DNA of 64,000 nucleotides from Flavobacterium terrisoli (GCF_030167905.1 NZ_JARGNA010000002.1:62001-126000), one strand, 5' to 3'; positions 42,830 through 51,247 are shown, counted from the stretch's first letter. Notes: generated by a model from the sequence alone, not told the origin. Translations and numbers: made by a program.

Positions 42830-42991
42830 TTATTTTTTGTGTCTTGGTTCAGAAGATACAGTCAATTTATGTCTTCCTTTTGCTCTACGACGCGCAAGGA
42901 CTTTTCTTCCATTTGCAGAAGCCATTCTGTCCATAAATCCGTGTTTATTTCTTCTTTTTCTTTTCGATGGTTGAAACGTTCTTTTGCTCAT
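42830..42991 (-). CDS. rpmH: 50S ribosomal protein L34
   Basis: A 53-residue, very basic ribosomal protein translated from ATG 42991 to TAA 42830. It begins [19 protein letters not shown] and contains [20 protein letters not shown], the L34 hallmark, followed by [14 protein letters not shown], slightly longer at the C-terminus than the E. coli protein. It is easily missed because of its size. A textbook Bacteroidota promoter precedes it and a terminator follows. rnpA and the chromosome origin genes, rpmH neighbours in many bacteria, are absent here. Confidence 0.96.
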
Positions 42992-43054
42992 TGCTGTGTA
43001 TCTTTAAAATCTTGTATTAATTTCTATGGTATACGGCTGTTTTAAAACCGAGTG

Positions 43055-43084
43055 CAAATATACAAACCTTTTTTTTTCTGGCAA
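43055..43084 (-). promoter_or_regulatory. rpmH promoter (TTG-N19-TATATTTG)
   Basis: On the minus strand TTG (43084-43082), 19 bases, then TATATTTG (43062-43055) exactly fits the Bacteroidota housekeeping promoter. The leader to the rpmH ATG would be about 55 bases. Confidence 0.75.
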
Positions 43085-43149
43085 GTAGTTTTTTAAAAAT
43101 ATTTTTAATTCATTTTACTACCTTTGCAACCACAAAAAATTACAACAAT

Positions 43150-43665
43150 ATGTTTCACAGATTTATTAAACTAATTATAGCGGCATTGATGGTCGCAGCG
43201 GGAATTTGGCAATTTACGGAAGGTAATATCGGTAACGGTATTTTCCTGATTTTATTAACCGCTATTCCTGTCTTTTTATATTACAAAAACGAATTTATCC
43301 TATTGGCGTTCCTGAAATTGAGAAAACAGGATTTTGCCGGAGCCAAAGTTTGGCTGGATAAGATCAAAAACCCTGAAACGGCTTTGGTTAGAAAACAGCA
43401 AGGCTATTACAATTATCTTCACGGTTTGATGACTTCGCAAACCAATTTGCACCAATCGGAGAAATACTTCAGAAAAGCAGTAGAATTAGGGTTGAGCATG
43501 GATATGGATTTGGCCGTGGCCAAATTGAACTTAGCCGGAATTGCGATGTCTAAAAGACGTAAGATGGAAGCGACTACTTTGTTAAACGAAGCCAAAAAAC
43601 TCGACAAACAAAATATGCTGAACGATCAGATCAAAATGATGAAAGAGCAGATGAAGAAGATTTAA
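43150..43665 (+). CDS. Membrane protein with DUF2892-like N-terminus and TPR-like tail
   Basis: A 171-residue protein. Two N-terminal membrane spans (LIIAALMVAAGIWQF and GIFLILLTAIPVFLYY) resemble DUF2892. A helical cytoplasmic or periplasmic part follows with TPR-like helix pairs (QQGYYNYLHGLMTSQTNLHQ, EKYFRKAVELGLSMDMDLA, NEAKKLDKQN). A TACCTTTG -7 box at 43119-43126 lies 24 bases before the ATG. It is divergent from rpmH and convergent with the lytic transglycosylase gene. Function unknown; TPR parts suggest protein binding. Confidence 0.7.
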   Translation: MFHRFIKLIIAALMVAAGIWQFTEGNIGNGIFLILLTAIPVFLYYKNEFILLAFLKLRKQDFAGAKVWLDKIKNPETALVRKQQGYYNYLHGLMTSQTNLHQSEKYFRKAVELGLSMDMDLAVAKLNLAGIAMSKRRKMEATTLLNEAKKLDKQNMLNDQIKMMKEQMKKI

Positions 43666-43713
43666 GACTACAGATTCTAGAACGCAGAATGCAGATTTTG
43701 ATAAGCAGAAAAT

Positions 43714-43751
43714 AAAAAAACGTCCCGTAAATTTCGGGACGTTTTTTTTTA
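43714..43751. terminator. Bidirectional terminator inside a larger inverted repeat
   Basis: CGTCCCG (43721-43727) pairs with CGGGACG (43735-43741), with seven As before and nine Ts after. Outside it GCAGATTT (43691-43698) pairs with AAATCTGC (43756-43763), and GACTACAG (43666-43673) nearly pairs with CTGCAGTC (43774-43781). It serves the two convergent genes. Confidence 0.85.
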
Positions 43752-43784
43752 ACTGAAATCTGCGACCTGCTTTCTGCAGTCTGA

Positions 43785-44684
43785 TTAATATCCAGACAAC
43801 GGAATCTCTATTTCGTATTTTTTCTTGGTTGGATTAACCAGTTTTTTGTCTCTCAACCACGGATTGTGGATTTTCAGAATTTTATAATTGATTCCCTGCG
43901 ACATGGCAAAACCGGTTAAGTCGTTAATGGTACTGTCCACTTCAACCTTTTTGGTCGGAATCGGCGCATACAATTCGGTTTCATAAATATTGAATCCGAA
44001 AAGCGGTGGATTTCTCATGATTTCTTTTAAGGCCAAAATCCTGAAAACATAACGCGATGTTTCTTCGGTTAAGCCCAAATCATAATAGTTGGTCACTTTT
44101 TGTTCCTCGATTTTTTTGGTAATGCCATTCATGCCGCCATTATAGGAAGCCGCAGCTAAGGTCCAGGAACCAAATTTTTCTTTGGCAGCCAATAAATAAC
44201 GACAGGCTGCTTCGGTAGATTTTTCCAAATGATAACGCTCATCGACGATGTCGTTTACTTCCATTCCTTTTTCCTTAGCGGTATCAGGCATAAACTGCCA
44301 GATTCCTTTTGCTCCTGATGGAGAAGTTGCGTTAACCAAACCGCTTTCGATTACGGCTAAATATTTAAAATCATCCGGCACGCCGTATTTGGCCAGAATG
44401 GGTTCGATAATCGGAAATGCTCTGTTGGCACGTTTGATGATTAAGGCGGTAGTGGCATCCAAGTTGGCGTTGATCAGCAACTCTCTGTCCAGTCTTTCTC
44501 TGACGTCAGTAATTTGAAGCGGTGTTTTTTCTCCGGCGAAATCAACTTCAGTCGGGAAATACATAGCAGTGCCATTGCGCATGCTCTTGTTCTTATTTTC
44601 TCCGGCGATTCCAAAAATCAGGAATCCCGAAATTAAAACAACGGTAAGGGTCGATAAAAGGGCTTTATTCGTTTCCATAATCAT
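43785..44684 (-). CDS. Membrane-bound lytic transglycosylase (SLT family, MltD-like)
   Basis: A 299-residue protein with an N-terminal signal anchor (LLSTLTVVLISGFLIFGIAG). Its SLT domain (about 105-230) has the catalytic Glu in YLAVIESGLVNATSPSGAKG and then IWQFMPDTA, and AAASYNGGMNGITKK. Such enzymes cleave peptidoglycan between MurNAc and GlcNAc, giving 1,6-anhydroMurNAc ends. There is no clear LysM repeat. The C-terminal 70 residues may be a degenerate one. An alternative ATG at 44678 drops two residues. Two spaced dyads lie just upstream at 44696-44730 and may be its operator. Confidence 0.88.
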   Translation of the reverse strand: MIMETNKALLSTLTVVLISGFLIFGIAGENKNKSMRNGTAMYFPTEVDFAGEKTPLQITDVRERLDRELLINANLDATTALIIKRANRAFPIIEPILAKYGVPDDFKYLAVIESGLVNATSPSGAKGIWQFMPDTAKEKGMEVNDIVDERYHLEKSTEAACRYLLAAKEKFGSWTLAAASYNGGMNGITKKIEEQKVTNYYDLGLTEETSRYVFRILALKEIMRNPPLFGFNIYETELYAPIPTKKVEVDSTINDLTGFAMSQGINYKILKIHNPWLRDKKLVNPTKKKYEIEIPLSGY

Positions 44685-44695
44685 TCATTTTGATG

Positions 44696-44730
44696 TTGTA
44701 AAACTACAACTTTATATTGTAAAGCTACAA
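44696..44730. promoter_or_regulatory. Two 14-bp dyads 21 bp apart (possible operator)
   Basis: TTGTAAAACTACAA (44696-44709) and TTGTAAAGCTACAA (44717-44730) share 13 of 14 bases. Each is a TTGTA-N4-TACAA dyad, and their starts are 21 bases apart, two helical turns. They sit 12 bases before the lytic transglycosylase ATG, as expected for a repressor dimer pair. The half-site resembles BlaI/MecI-type boxes, but the regulator is unknown. Confidence 0.6.
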
Positions 44731-44741
44731 AAATTGAGCCG

Positions 44742-45410
44742 TTACGCCTTGTCTTCTAACATAATTTTAGGCAAATTATCGTTCAGCCAGCGGTATTTAG
44801 TTAGGATCATAATGTGTGTTCCACCCTTGACCGGAATGAAGTTCCTGATGTATTTTGGCGGAAAAACTTCATCGGCATCACCATGGATATGGATGACTTC
44901 TTTATCAGCTTCTTTACGTTCCCAATTGATAATCTGCTCAATAGCCCAATCCAAATAACGCTTGTCGCGAACGGCCAGAAACTTATCGTACAAAGCCAAT
45001 CTTTGCTTAACAATAGACGAACCAAAAGTAAATTTGGCCAATAATTGAATGTTTTCCAGCAGTTTGGTCGGCATCAGCTTGTAAGCTTTAGTGGTTTTTG
45101 CCATTTTCAACCGTCTCGGGAATTCGGCATTTGATTTTACACTTGAAATAATAATGACTTTCCTTGTAGTCAGAAACTGTTTCATCTCCTGCACCAATAC
45201 ACCGCCAAAGGAAACGCCAATCAAAATAGGGCTTTCATGTTGTATTTTTTCAGCAATTCTCTTTGCATAAGCATTTAAACTTTCACCGGGATTAGGGATT
45301 TCCCATTCGAGCATATGCATTTCAAAAATATCTTGGGGCAATTGGATTCGTTCAAAAATGGTGGGACTGGCTGCCATGCCTGGCATGAAGTAAACATGGA
45401 TTTTCGACAT
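44742..45410 (-). CDS. Alpha/beta hydrolase
   Basis: A 222-residue cytoplasmic hydrolase of the alpha/beta fold. The triad can be read as Ser in LIGVSFGGVLVQE, Asp in HIHGDADEVFPP and His in VKGGTHIMIL. The N-terminus VYFMPGMAASPTIF carries the oxyanion-hole strand. There is no signal peptide. Substrate unknown; small esters or thioesters are typical. It lies upstream of the lytic transglycosylase on the same strand, 57 bases apart, with the dyad elements between, so the two are not obviously one operon. A divergent small acetyltransferase gene starts 68 bases away. Confidence 0.78.
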   Translation of the reverse strand: MSKIHVYFMPGMAASPTIFERIQLPQDIFEMHMLEWEIPNPGESLNAYAKRIAEKIQHESPILIGVSFGGVLVQEMKQFLTTRKVIIISSVKSNAEFPRRLKMAKTTKAYKLMPTKLLENIQLLAKFTFGSSIVKQRLALYDKFLAVRDKRYLDWAIEQIINWERKEADKEVIHIHGDADEVFPPKYIRNFIPVKGGTHIMILTKYRWLNDNLPKIMLEDKA

Positions 45411-45478
45411 TATTTAACCGTAAGCTCGTTAATTATTAGTAAATTTGCATAAAAATAATCCTTTTATTTCACTTGATT

Positions 45479-45790
45479 ATGAACACGACATTAATTTCAG
45501 AAAAAATGGAAATTAAAGACAACACCTTTGCCCGACAGTTTGAAACGTTGGTAGGTGGGAAATTGATTTCTGTTGAATATTCCTTTCAAGAAAAGAAAAT
45601 ATTCCTGACGAGAATTAATACTTTTGACGGCTTTAATGATGAGGAGTTTATCAATGACTTGCTGAAAAACATCATGGAAATTGCTTATGAACGTAAACTA
45701 AAAGTGGTTCCGATTTTACCAAAAATCGCCCTTTTCTTTAGAAAGAATACCATCTACAGAGATTTATTGCCTCCGGGAATAAAAATCTAA
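45479..45790 (+). CDS. Small GNAT-like acetyltransferase domain protein (YjdJ type)
   Basis: A 103-residue protein. The core, GKLISVEYSFQEKKIFLTRI, then FINDLLKNIMEIAYERKLKV, then VPILPKIALFFRKNTIYRDL, follows the compact GCN5-like domain called YjdJ-type, where a conserved Cys often sits in the last segment. That Cys is not present here (PILPKIALFF). ATG 45479 is preferred over the TTG two codons before it, and ATG 45506 (MEIKDN) is also possible. A TAAATTTG box (45440-45447) precedes it. The substrate is unknown. Confidence 0.68.
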   Translation: MNTTLISEKMEIKDNTFARQFETLVGGKLISVEYSFQEKKIFLTRINTFDGFNDEEFINDLLKNIMEIAYERKLKVVPILPKIALFFRKNTIYRDLLPPGIKI

Positions 45791-45809
45791 CACAAAATAA
45801 TCTTAATCT

Positions 45810-45841
45810 ATAAAGTCGCCAATCAAGGCGGCTTTTTTTTG
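45810..45841 (+). terminator. Terminator after the small acetyltransferase gene
   Basis: AGTCGCC (45814-45820) pairs with GGCGGCT (45827-45833), with one T-G pair, followed by eight Ts. The next gene starts only 24 bases later. Confidence 0.8.
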
Positions 45842-45864
45842 TGGATTTTATATATATTTATCCC

Positions 45865-46206
45865 ATGAATCCAGAAGACTTCCTCCAAAATATCATTGCT
45901 TTTTTTGAGCACATCGATAAATATTACGGTTCCAAAACGGAAATCACCGAAGGTTTATGCACCGATATGGAAGCATTGGAGGCTAATCTTACCACCTGGA
46001 ATTTATCCGAGTTTGAATTGATCCGTTCAGCCTATCGCAAAAACGGAGATAAATTCATGATTGAAGGCAGCAATATGTATTATGAAATTTCGGCTGTGAG
46101 AATCATCAGCTTTGAACAACTCGGAAGACACAAGTTTGAATTTATTGAACAGTATAGCGACTCCGTTTTCAGGATTACCAAAATAAGATTCCACTATAAA
46201 TACTAG
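45865..46206 (+). CDS. Uncharacterised 113-residue protein
   Basis: I do not recognise this protein. It is a soluble, acidic protein of 113 residues starting MNPEDFLQNIIAFFEHIDKY, with a first helical half and a second half of beta strands (GDKFMIEGSNMYYEISAVRI, SVFRITKIRFHYKY). The frame is open back to a GTG at 45841, but that start lies against the terminator T-run. ATG 45865 is more likely. Codon use and reading-frame quality look normal for the window. The mixed alpha/beta plan could be a small binding domain. No neighbour hints at a role. Confidence 0.55.
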   Translation: MNPEDFLQNIIAFFEHIDKYYGSKTEITEGLCTDMEALEANLTTWNLSEFELIRSAYRKNGDKFMIEGSNMYYEISAVRIISFEQLGRHKFEFIEQYSDSVFRITKIRFHYKY

Positions 46207-46366
46207 TTTTTTCAAGCCATGAGCTCAAATCTTAAGATTAGCTTAATTTTTTGGCATCAAATTTGGATGCACCAAAATTGTAAATCATTCTTCTGCAAAA
46301 ATCCGGAATTCAGAAGGTTATTTGAGTAAACAAAATCATTAATTAATTTTCTAAACATTTTTTAAA

Positions 46367-47932
46367 ATGAAAAAAAATCATTTTTTTTCAGCGGTACTTC
46401 TTATGCTTATTTTTGCCGGGTGCAAACAATATTCCTATCAAGAAGCCGCTGCAACAGATTCATCTGCTGTAGAAGTAACAGACATTGAAGACATCAACGG
46501 TAATGCGATAGATTCTGTCGCAGTAAATGAAAATTCGGAAAGCTATGCCGAACTCATCGAAAATCCTTTCGAATCACCTAAAACTGCACCATTATCCACT
46601 TTTTCAATTGATGTTGATAATGCCGCTTATACCAATATTCGCCGTTTCATCAACAATGGACAAGCGGTTCCAAAAGACGCCGTTCGCATCGAAGAAATGG
46701 TCAACTTCTTTAAATACCAATATCCACAGCCGCAGAGCGAGCATCCGTTTTCCATCAATACGGAATACAGTACGAGTCCGTGGAATCCGAAACACAAATT
46801 GCTGAAAATCGGTTTGCAGGGCAAAAACATCCCAACAGACAATCTGCCGGCTTCCAATTTGGTTTTCCTGGTTGATGTTTCCGGTTCGATGAGTGACGAA
46901 AACAAATTGCCTTTGCTCAAAGAATCCATGAAAGTTTTGGTCAAAGAACTCCGAAGCAAAGACAAAGTTTCCATCGTAGTTTATGCCGGCGCAGCAGGAG
47001 TTGTTTTAGAACCAACATCAGGTGACGAAAAAGACAAAATCATAGATGCTTTTGACGATTTAATGGCTGGCGGAAGCACGGCTGGCGGTGAAGGCATCAA
47101 ATTGGCTTACAGACTGGCAGAGCAAAACTTCATCAAAGAAGGAAACAACCGTGTAATATTGGCCACAGATGGTGATTTTAATGTTGGCGCTTCTTCTGAT
47201 GATGACATGGAAGACCTGATTGAAGAAAAAAGAAAATCGGGTGTATTTTTGACTGTTTTGGGTTATGGAATGGGCAATTACAAAGACAGTAAGATGGAAA
47301 TTTTAGCCGATAAAGGCAATGGAAATTATGCTTATATCGATAACATTCAGGAAGCCAACCGCTTTTTGGGCAAGGAATTCAAAGGCTCAATGTTTGCCAT
47401 TGCGAAAGATGTCAAAATCCAAATTGAGTTCAACCCGAAACACGTTCAGGCTTATCGTTTGATTGGCTACGAAAACCGAAGATTAAAACCTGAAGATTTT
47501 AAAAATGACGCCATTGACGCAGGCGAATTGGGCAGCGGACATTCCGTGACAGCTTTGTATGAAATTATTCCTGTTGGCGTGGATAGCGATTATGTGCCTT
47601 CCGATTTGAAATACACCAAAGTAAAAAGTGATTCTGAAACCAATTATGCTGAAGAACTGGCGACGATCAAATTCCGTTACAAAAAACCCGATGGTGACAA
47701 AAGCATCGAAATGGTTGATGTGATTGCGGATAAAGCAATTGCTTTGGAAAGCACTTCTGCCGATTTCAAATTCAGCTCTGCCGTGGCCTGGTTCGGACTG
47801 AAACTGAGAGATTCCAAACTGGTTTCGAATAAATCATCTGATGAGATTAAGAGTTTGGCCAAATCAGGGTTAAAAAATGATGACGAAGGTTACAAAGCCG
47901 AATTCATCCGATTGGTCGAAGCGGTCAATTAA
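46367..47932 (+). CDS. Lipoprotein with von Willebrand factor A domain (YfbK-like)
   Basis: A 521-residue lipoprotein. Lipobox IFAGC (Cys about 19), then an acidic linker. The YfbK-like N-terminal part STFSIDVDNAAYTNIRRF precedes a vWA domain (about 165-345) with a complete metal-ion-dependent adhesion site: VFLVDVSGSMSDENK, GGSTAGGEGIK and ILATDGDFNV. A C-terminal domain of about 170 residues follows (DUF3520-like). Homologues exist widely as lipoproteins of unknown role. The intact MIDAS argues for metal-dependent protein binding at the envelope. It is a single-gene unit closed by a terminator. Confidence 0.88.
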   Translation: MKKNHFFSAVLLMLIFAGCKQYSYQEAAATDSSAVEVTDIEDINGNAIDSVAVNENSESYAELIENPFESPKTAPLSTFSIDVDNAAYTNIRRFINNGQAVPKDAVRIEEMVNFFKYQYPQPQSEHPFSINTEYSTSPWNPKHKLLKIGLQGKNIPTDNLPASNLVFLVDVSGSMSDENKLPLLKESMKVLVKELRSKDKVSIVVYAGAAGVVLEPTSGDEKDKIIDAFDDLMAGGSTAGGEGIKLAYRLAEQNFIKEGNNRVILATDGDFNVGASSDDDMEDLIEEKRKSGVFLTVLGYGMGNYKDSKMEILADKGNGNYAYIDNIQEANRFLGKEFKGSMFAIAKDVKIQIEFNPKHVQAYRLIGYENRRLKPEDFKNDAIDAGELGSGHSVTALYEIIPVGVDSDYVPSDLKYTKVKSDSETNYAEELATIKFRYKKPDGDKSIEMVDVIADKAIALESTSADFKFSSAVAWFGLKLRDSKLVSNKSSDEIKSLAKSGLKNDDEGYKAEFIRLVEAVN

Positions 47933-47943
47933 ATTTTATTCCA

Positions 47944-47980
47944 AAAAGAAACCCCGAAAATTACTTTCGGGGTTTTTATA
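47944..47980. terminator. Bidirectional terminator between the vWA gene and mtaB
   Basis: AACCCCGAAA (47950-47959) pairs with TTTCGGGGTT (47965-47974) around TTAC, with T-tracts on both strands. Confidence 0.87.
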
Positions 47981-47981
47981 T

Positions 47982-49310
47982 TTAAACTTCTACGTTTAAG
48001 AATTCCATTCTCACTGAACCATCTTCATCGATTCTTGACAAATTGATTTCGTGTAACGTATTGACCAATTCCGGATTCCAAGGCGTTTTTACTTTGACGT
48101 AGTTTTCGGTAAAACCGTGGATATAACCTTCTTTGTTTTCGCCTTCAAACAAAACCGTTCTGTTGGTTCCAATCTGACTTTCATAAAACGCACGGCGTTT
48201 TTTTACGGACAAACCGCGAAGCATTTTACTTCTTTTTGAACGCACATTCATTGGTACAACGCCATCCATTTCGGCAGCTTCTGTATTGTCTCTTTCAGAA
48301 TAGGTAAACACATGCAAATACGAAATATCCAATTCGTTAAGGAAATTATAGGTTTCCAGGAAATGTTCGTCGGTTTCACCCGGAAAACCAACAATCACAT
48401 CCACACCAATACAGGCATGCGGCATCACTTCACGAATTTTTGAAACCCTGTCGGTATATACTTCGCGCAGATAACGGCGTTTCATTTTCTTTAGGATATC
48501 ATTGCTTCCGCTTTGCAATGGAATATGAAAATGTGGCACAAAAGTTCGGCTTTGCGATACAAATTCGATGGTTTCATTTTTCAACAAATTGGGTTCAATT
48601 GAAGAAATACGCAATCTTTCGATGCCTTCCACTTCATCCAACGCTTTGACCAAATCCAGAAAAGTATGTTCGTGTTTTTTGTTGCCGAATTCACCTTTGC
48701 CATAATCCCCAATGTTGACACCGGTCAACACGATTTCTTTGATGCCTTGTTGCGAAATCTCAAAAGCATTTTTCAAGACATTCTCCAACGCATCGCTACG
48801 CGAAATACCACGCGCTAACGGAATCGTACAATACGTACATTTATAATCACAACCGTCCTGTACTTTCAGGAACGCACGCGTTCTGTCGCCTATGGAGTAA
48901 CTGCCAACATAAAAATCGGCTTCTTCAATTTCGCACGAATGCACTTCGCCCATGTCATTTTTGGACAAATCATTGATATAATCGGTGATCTTGAATTTTT
49001 CTGTCGCACCCAAAACCAAATCCACACCATCAACCGCAGCTAATTCTTCAGGTTTTAATTGGGCATAACAACCAACGGCTGCAACAAACGCTTTGTCGTT
49101 GAGCTTCATGGCTTTTTTTACTACTTGCTTGAATTGTTTATCGGCATTTTCGGTAACCGAACAAGTGTTAATCACATAGATATCGGCTACTTCTTCAAAA
49201 TCGACGCGGTCAAAACCTTCGTCCTGGAAGTTTCTCGCGATGGTAGACGTTTCGGAGAAATTCAATTTGCACCCTAAAGTATAAAAGGCGACTTTCTTTT
49301 TTTGTTCCAT
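47982..49310 (-). CDS. mtaB: tRNA t6A37 methylthiotransferase MtaB
   Basis: A 442-residue radical-SAM methylthiotransferase that turns t6A at position 37 of tRNAs into ms2t6A. The N-terminal UPF0004 domain supplies three cluster cysteines (TLGCKLN, INTCSVT, AVGCYAQ). The radical-SAM core has the CxxxCxxC motif in CDYKCTYCTIP. A TRAM domain ends the protein. The frame extends four residues upstream through TTG 49322, but MEQKKKVAFYTLGCKLN at ATG 49310 is the usual start. A well-matched Bacteroidota promoter lies at 49355-49384. Confidence 0.94.
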   Translation of the reverse strand: MEQKKKVAFYTLGCKLNFSETSTIARNFQDEGFDRVDFEEVADIYVINTCSVTENADKQFKQVVKKAMKLNDKAFVAAVGCYAQLKPEELAAVDGVDLVLGATEKFKITDYINDLSKNDMGEVHSCEIEEADFYVGSYSIGDRTRAFLKVQDGCDYKCTYCTIPLARGISRSDALENVLKNAFEISQQGIKEIVLTGVNIGDYGKGEFGNKKHEHTFLDLVKALDEVEGIERLRISSIEPNLLKNETIEFVSQSRTFVPHFHIPLQSGSNDILKKMKRRYLREVYTDRVSKIREVMPHACIGVDVIVGFPGETDEHFLETYNFLNELDISYLHVFTYSERDNTEAAEMDGVVPMNVRSKRSKMLRGLSVKKRRAFYESQIGTNRTVLFEGENKEGYIHGFTENYVKVKTPWNPELVNTLHEINLSRIDEDGSVRMEFLNVEV

Positions 49311-49354
49311 AAGCTTGCTCAATTGATGAAATCGTTGTCAAAAAATTGAGTGGG

Positions 49355-49384
49355 CAAAGATAGTTAAATTTGAAGATTAAGCAA
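49355..49384 (-). promoter_or_regulatory. mtaB promoter (TTG-N19-TATCTTTG)
   Basis: On the minus strand TTG (49384-49382), 19 bases, then TATCTTTG (49362-49355). The spacer contains one copy of the AATTTGAAGATT word that is repeated further upstream. Confidence 0.72.
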
Positions 49385-49484
49385 TTTTACTTCGTACAAT
49401 TCGCCTCTGGCTCGGATGAAGATTTGAAAATGTACTTTCTTAAGAATCAATCTTCAAATTAACACATCTTCAAATCTTCAAATT
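49367..49484. repeat. Intergenic 12-mer in inverted and direct copies
   Basis: AATTTGAAGATT (49367-49378) recurs as its exact reverse complement AATCTTCAAATT at 49449-49460 and 49473-49484. A second pair, GAAGATTTGAAAATGT (49418-49433) and ACATCTTCAAATCTTC (49464-49479), is complementary at 15 of 16 positions. The spacer between mtaB and the GlmU-family gene is made largely of these words. Confidence 0.6.
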
Positions 49485-49488
49485 GACA

Positions 49489-50664
49489 TTACTCTTTTCT
49501 ATATTTCTTGGTGATTTCAAAAACGTGTTCCAAAATTTTAGCATCTTCTTCGGTGAATTCCACTTGGCGTCTTGCCATTACTATTTTGGCCGTTTGAAAG
49601 GCTTTGGAAGTCAAATAAGTGGTGAAGCCTGAACTTCCACCCCAGGAATAACTTGGTACAAAATTACGTGGAAAACCAGAGCCAAAAATATTAGCCGAAA
49701 CACCAACCACCGTTCCGGTGTTGAACATGGTGTTGATGCCACATTTGCTGTGATCGCCCATCATCAGGCCGCAGAACTGCAAACCGGTTCGGGCAAAACC
49801 TTCGGTTTCATAACTCCACAAACGCACTTCTTCGTAGTTGTTTTTTAAATTGGAATTGTTGCTGTCGGCACCGATATTACACCATTCGCCCAAAACAGAA
49901 TTCCCCAAGAATCCGTCATGTCCTTTATTGGAATAACCCATTAGAACCGAATTGCTTACTTCACCGCCAATCACAGAATGTGGCCCCACAGTAGTGGCAC
50001 CATAAACCTTGGAAGCCAGTTTCACTCTACCCGATTCACACAAGGCAAATGGTCCGCGAATCACAGAACCTTCCATGATTTCGGCATTTGTACCGATGTA
50101 AATTGGTCCGGTGGAAGCATTTAAAGTCACAAACTCGAGTTTGGCTCCTTCTTCAATAAATATATTTTCGGGTGAAATCACATTAACGCTTTTTGGAATC
50201 GGTTGGGAATGTCTTCCTTCGGTGATTAATTCAAAATCTTCGCGTAGTGCTGCATCATTTTTGGCAAAAATATCCCAGGTATGTTCAATCTTCAACCCTT
50301 CTTCATTGTATTCAATGATTTCATAAGTATCAAAATCGACTTCTTCCTGTGTATCATTAGTAAAAAAAGCGACTACTTCCTCGCCCTGAAAAATGGCTTG
50401 GTTTTTTTCCAGGCTGATAACCATTTCGGCTAAAACATCATTGGGCAAAAAAGAAGCATTGATCATCACATTTTCCTCCATTTCCACCATTGGGAACTTT
50501 TCAGAAAGGTATTCTTCGGTCAAAGTAGTTGTCGTATAACCCAAATGTTTCTCCCATTTTTCGCGTATGGTTAGAATCCCGACACGAATATCGGCAACCG
50601 GACGTGTGAAAGTAAACGGAAGTAAAGCATTGCGGACAGTTCCGTCAAAAAGTATGTAGTTCAT
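49489..50664 (-). CDS. GlmU-family sugar nucleotidyltransferase-like protein
   Basis: A 391-residue protein. The N-terminus MNYILFDGTVRNALLPFTFT and the following RPVADIRVGIL resemble the nucleotidyltransferase half of GlmU-family proteins in Bacteroidota. From about residue 190 a left-handed beta-helix of hexapeptide repeats follows (IYIGTNAEIMEGSVIRGPFA, TTVGPHSVIGGEVSNSVLMG, HSKCGINTMFNTGTVVGVSA). It is not the classic GlmU; the canonical LxxGxGTRM loop is missing. The real substrate is unknown. The frame extends nine residues upstream, but ATG 50664 is the conserved start. A TAACTTTG box lies at 50689-50696. Confidence 0.82.
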   Translation of the reverse strand: MNYILFDGTVRNALLPFTFTRPVADIRVGILTIREKWEKHLGYTTTTLTEEYLSEKFPMVEMEENVMINASFLPNDVLAEMVISLEKNQAIFQGEEVVAFFTNDTQEEVDFDTYEIIEYNEEGLKIEHTWDIFAKNDAALREDFELITEGRHSQPIPKSVNVISPENIFIEEGAKLEFVTLNASTGPIYIGTNAEIMEGSVIRGPFALCESGRVKLASKVYGATTVGPHSVIGGEVSNSVLMGYSNKGHDGFLGNSVLGEWCNIGADSNNSNLKNNYEEVRLWSYETEGFARTGLQFCGLMMGDHSKCGINTMFNTGTVVGVSANIFGSGFPRNFVPSYSWGGSSGFTTYLTSKAFQTAKIVMARRQVEFTEEDAKILEHVFEITKKYRKE

Positions 50665-50710
50665 TTTGTTTGTTATGAGTTGTGAGTCCAAAGTTACAAA
50701 GTTTATTGCA

Positions 50711-50741
50711 TAAAAAAACCACTCACTTTCGTGAATGGTCT
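50711..50741 (-). terminator. Terminator after rpmE2
   Basis: On the minus strand ACCATTCAC (50739-50731) pairs with GTGAGTGGT (50726-50718) around GAAA, with one T-G pair and then seven Ts. Confidence 0.83.
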
Positions 50742-50766
50742 TAATAAAATTTGAACTCTGAAACTA

Positions 50767-51018
50767 CTATTTTGCGTGTTTCGCGTATTTGTTTTTGAAT
50801 TTATCAATACGTCCAGCTGTATCGATAAGTTTAGATTTACCTGTGTAAAAAGGGTGAGAAGTTCTAGAGATCTCCATTTTGTACACTGGATATTCAACAC
50901 CTTCGTGAGTGATAGTTTCTTTAGTTTCTACTGTAGATTTAGTGATAAAAACATCGTCATTTGACATGTCTTTGAAAGCAACTAATCTGTAATTTTCCGG
51001 GTGAATTCCTTTTTTCAT
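50767..51018 (-). CDS. rpmE2: 50S ribosomal protein L31, type B
   Basis: An 83-residue L31 of the type B (YkgM-like) form, which lacks the zinc-binding CxxC of type A. It starts [18 protein letters not shown] and has the conserved [20 protein letters not shown] and [15 protein letters not shown] zinc-free L31 is the usual form in Flavobacteriia, so it need not mean zinc starvation. A promoter (TTTG-N18-TATTTTTG) precedes and a terminator follows. Confidence 0.95.
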   Translation of the reverse strand: MKKGIHPENYRLVAFKDMSNDDVFITKSTVETKETITHEGVEYPVYKMEISRTSHPFYTGKSKLIDTAGRIDKFKNKYAKHAK

Positions 51019-51122
51019 GATAAATCTTTTTATTGTTTTGAAGTAGTTCGTTTTGAAGCTTTCACTTTGAAAGGTGTAAACTGGCTACAACTTTTATTAA
51101 TTTCTTTTTTAAATTGAGAGTG

Positions 51123-51152
51123 CAAAAATACAACTTTTTTAGAAAAATCAAA
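51123..51152 (-). promoter_or_regulatory. rpmE2 promoter (TTTG-N18-TATTTTTG)
   Basis: On the minus strand TTTG (51152-51149), 18 bases, then TATTTTTG (51130-51123), matching the Bacteroidota consensus. The leader to the ATG is about 97 bases, long enough for autoregulation by L31, but no defined structure was seen. Confidence 0.65.
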
Positions 51153-51247
51153 GCGAAGTGTAACTTTTTTTAATTGTTTTAAACTTACTGCTAAGTAATC
51201 GCGGAATTACTATATTTGTTAATTAATTTAAAATAATAATTTATACT

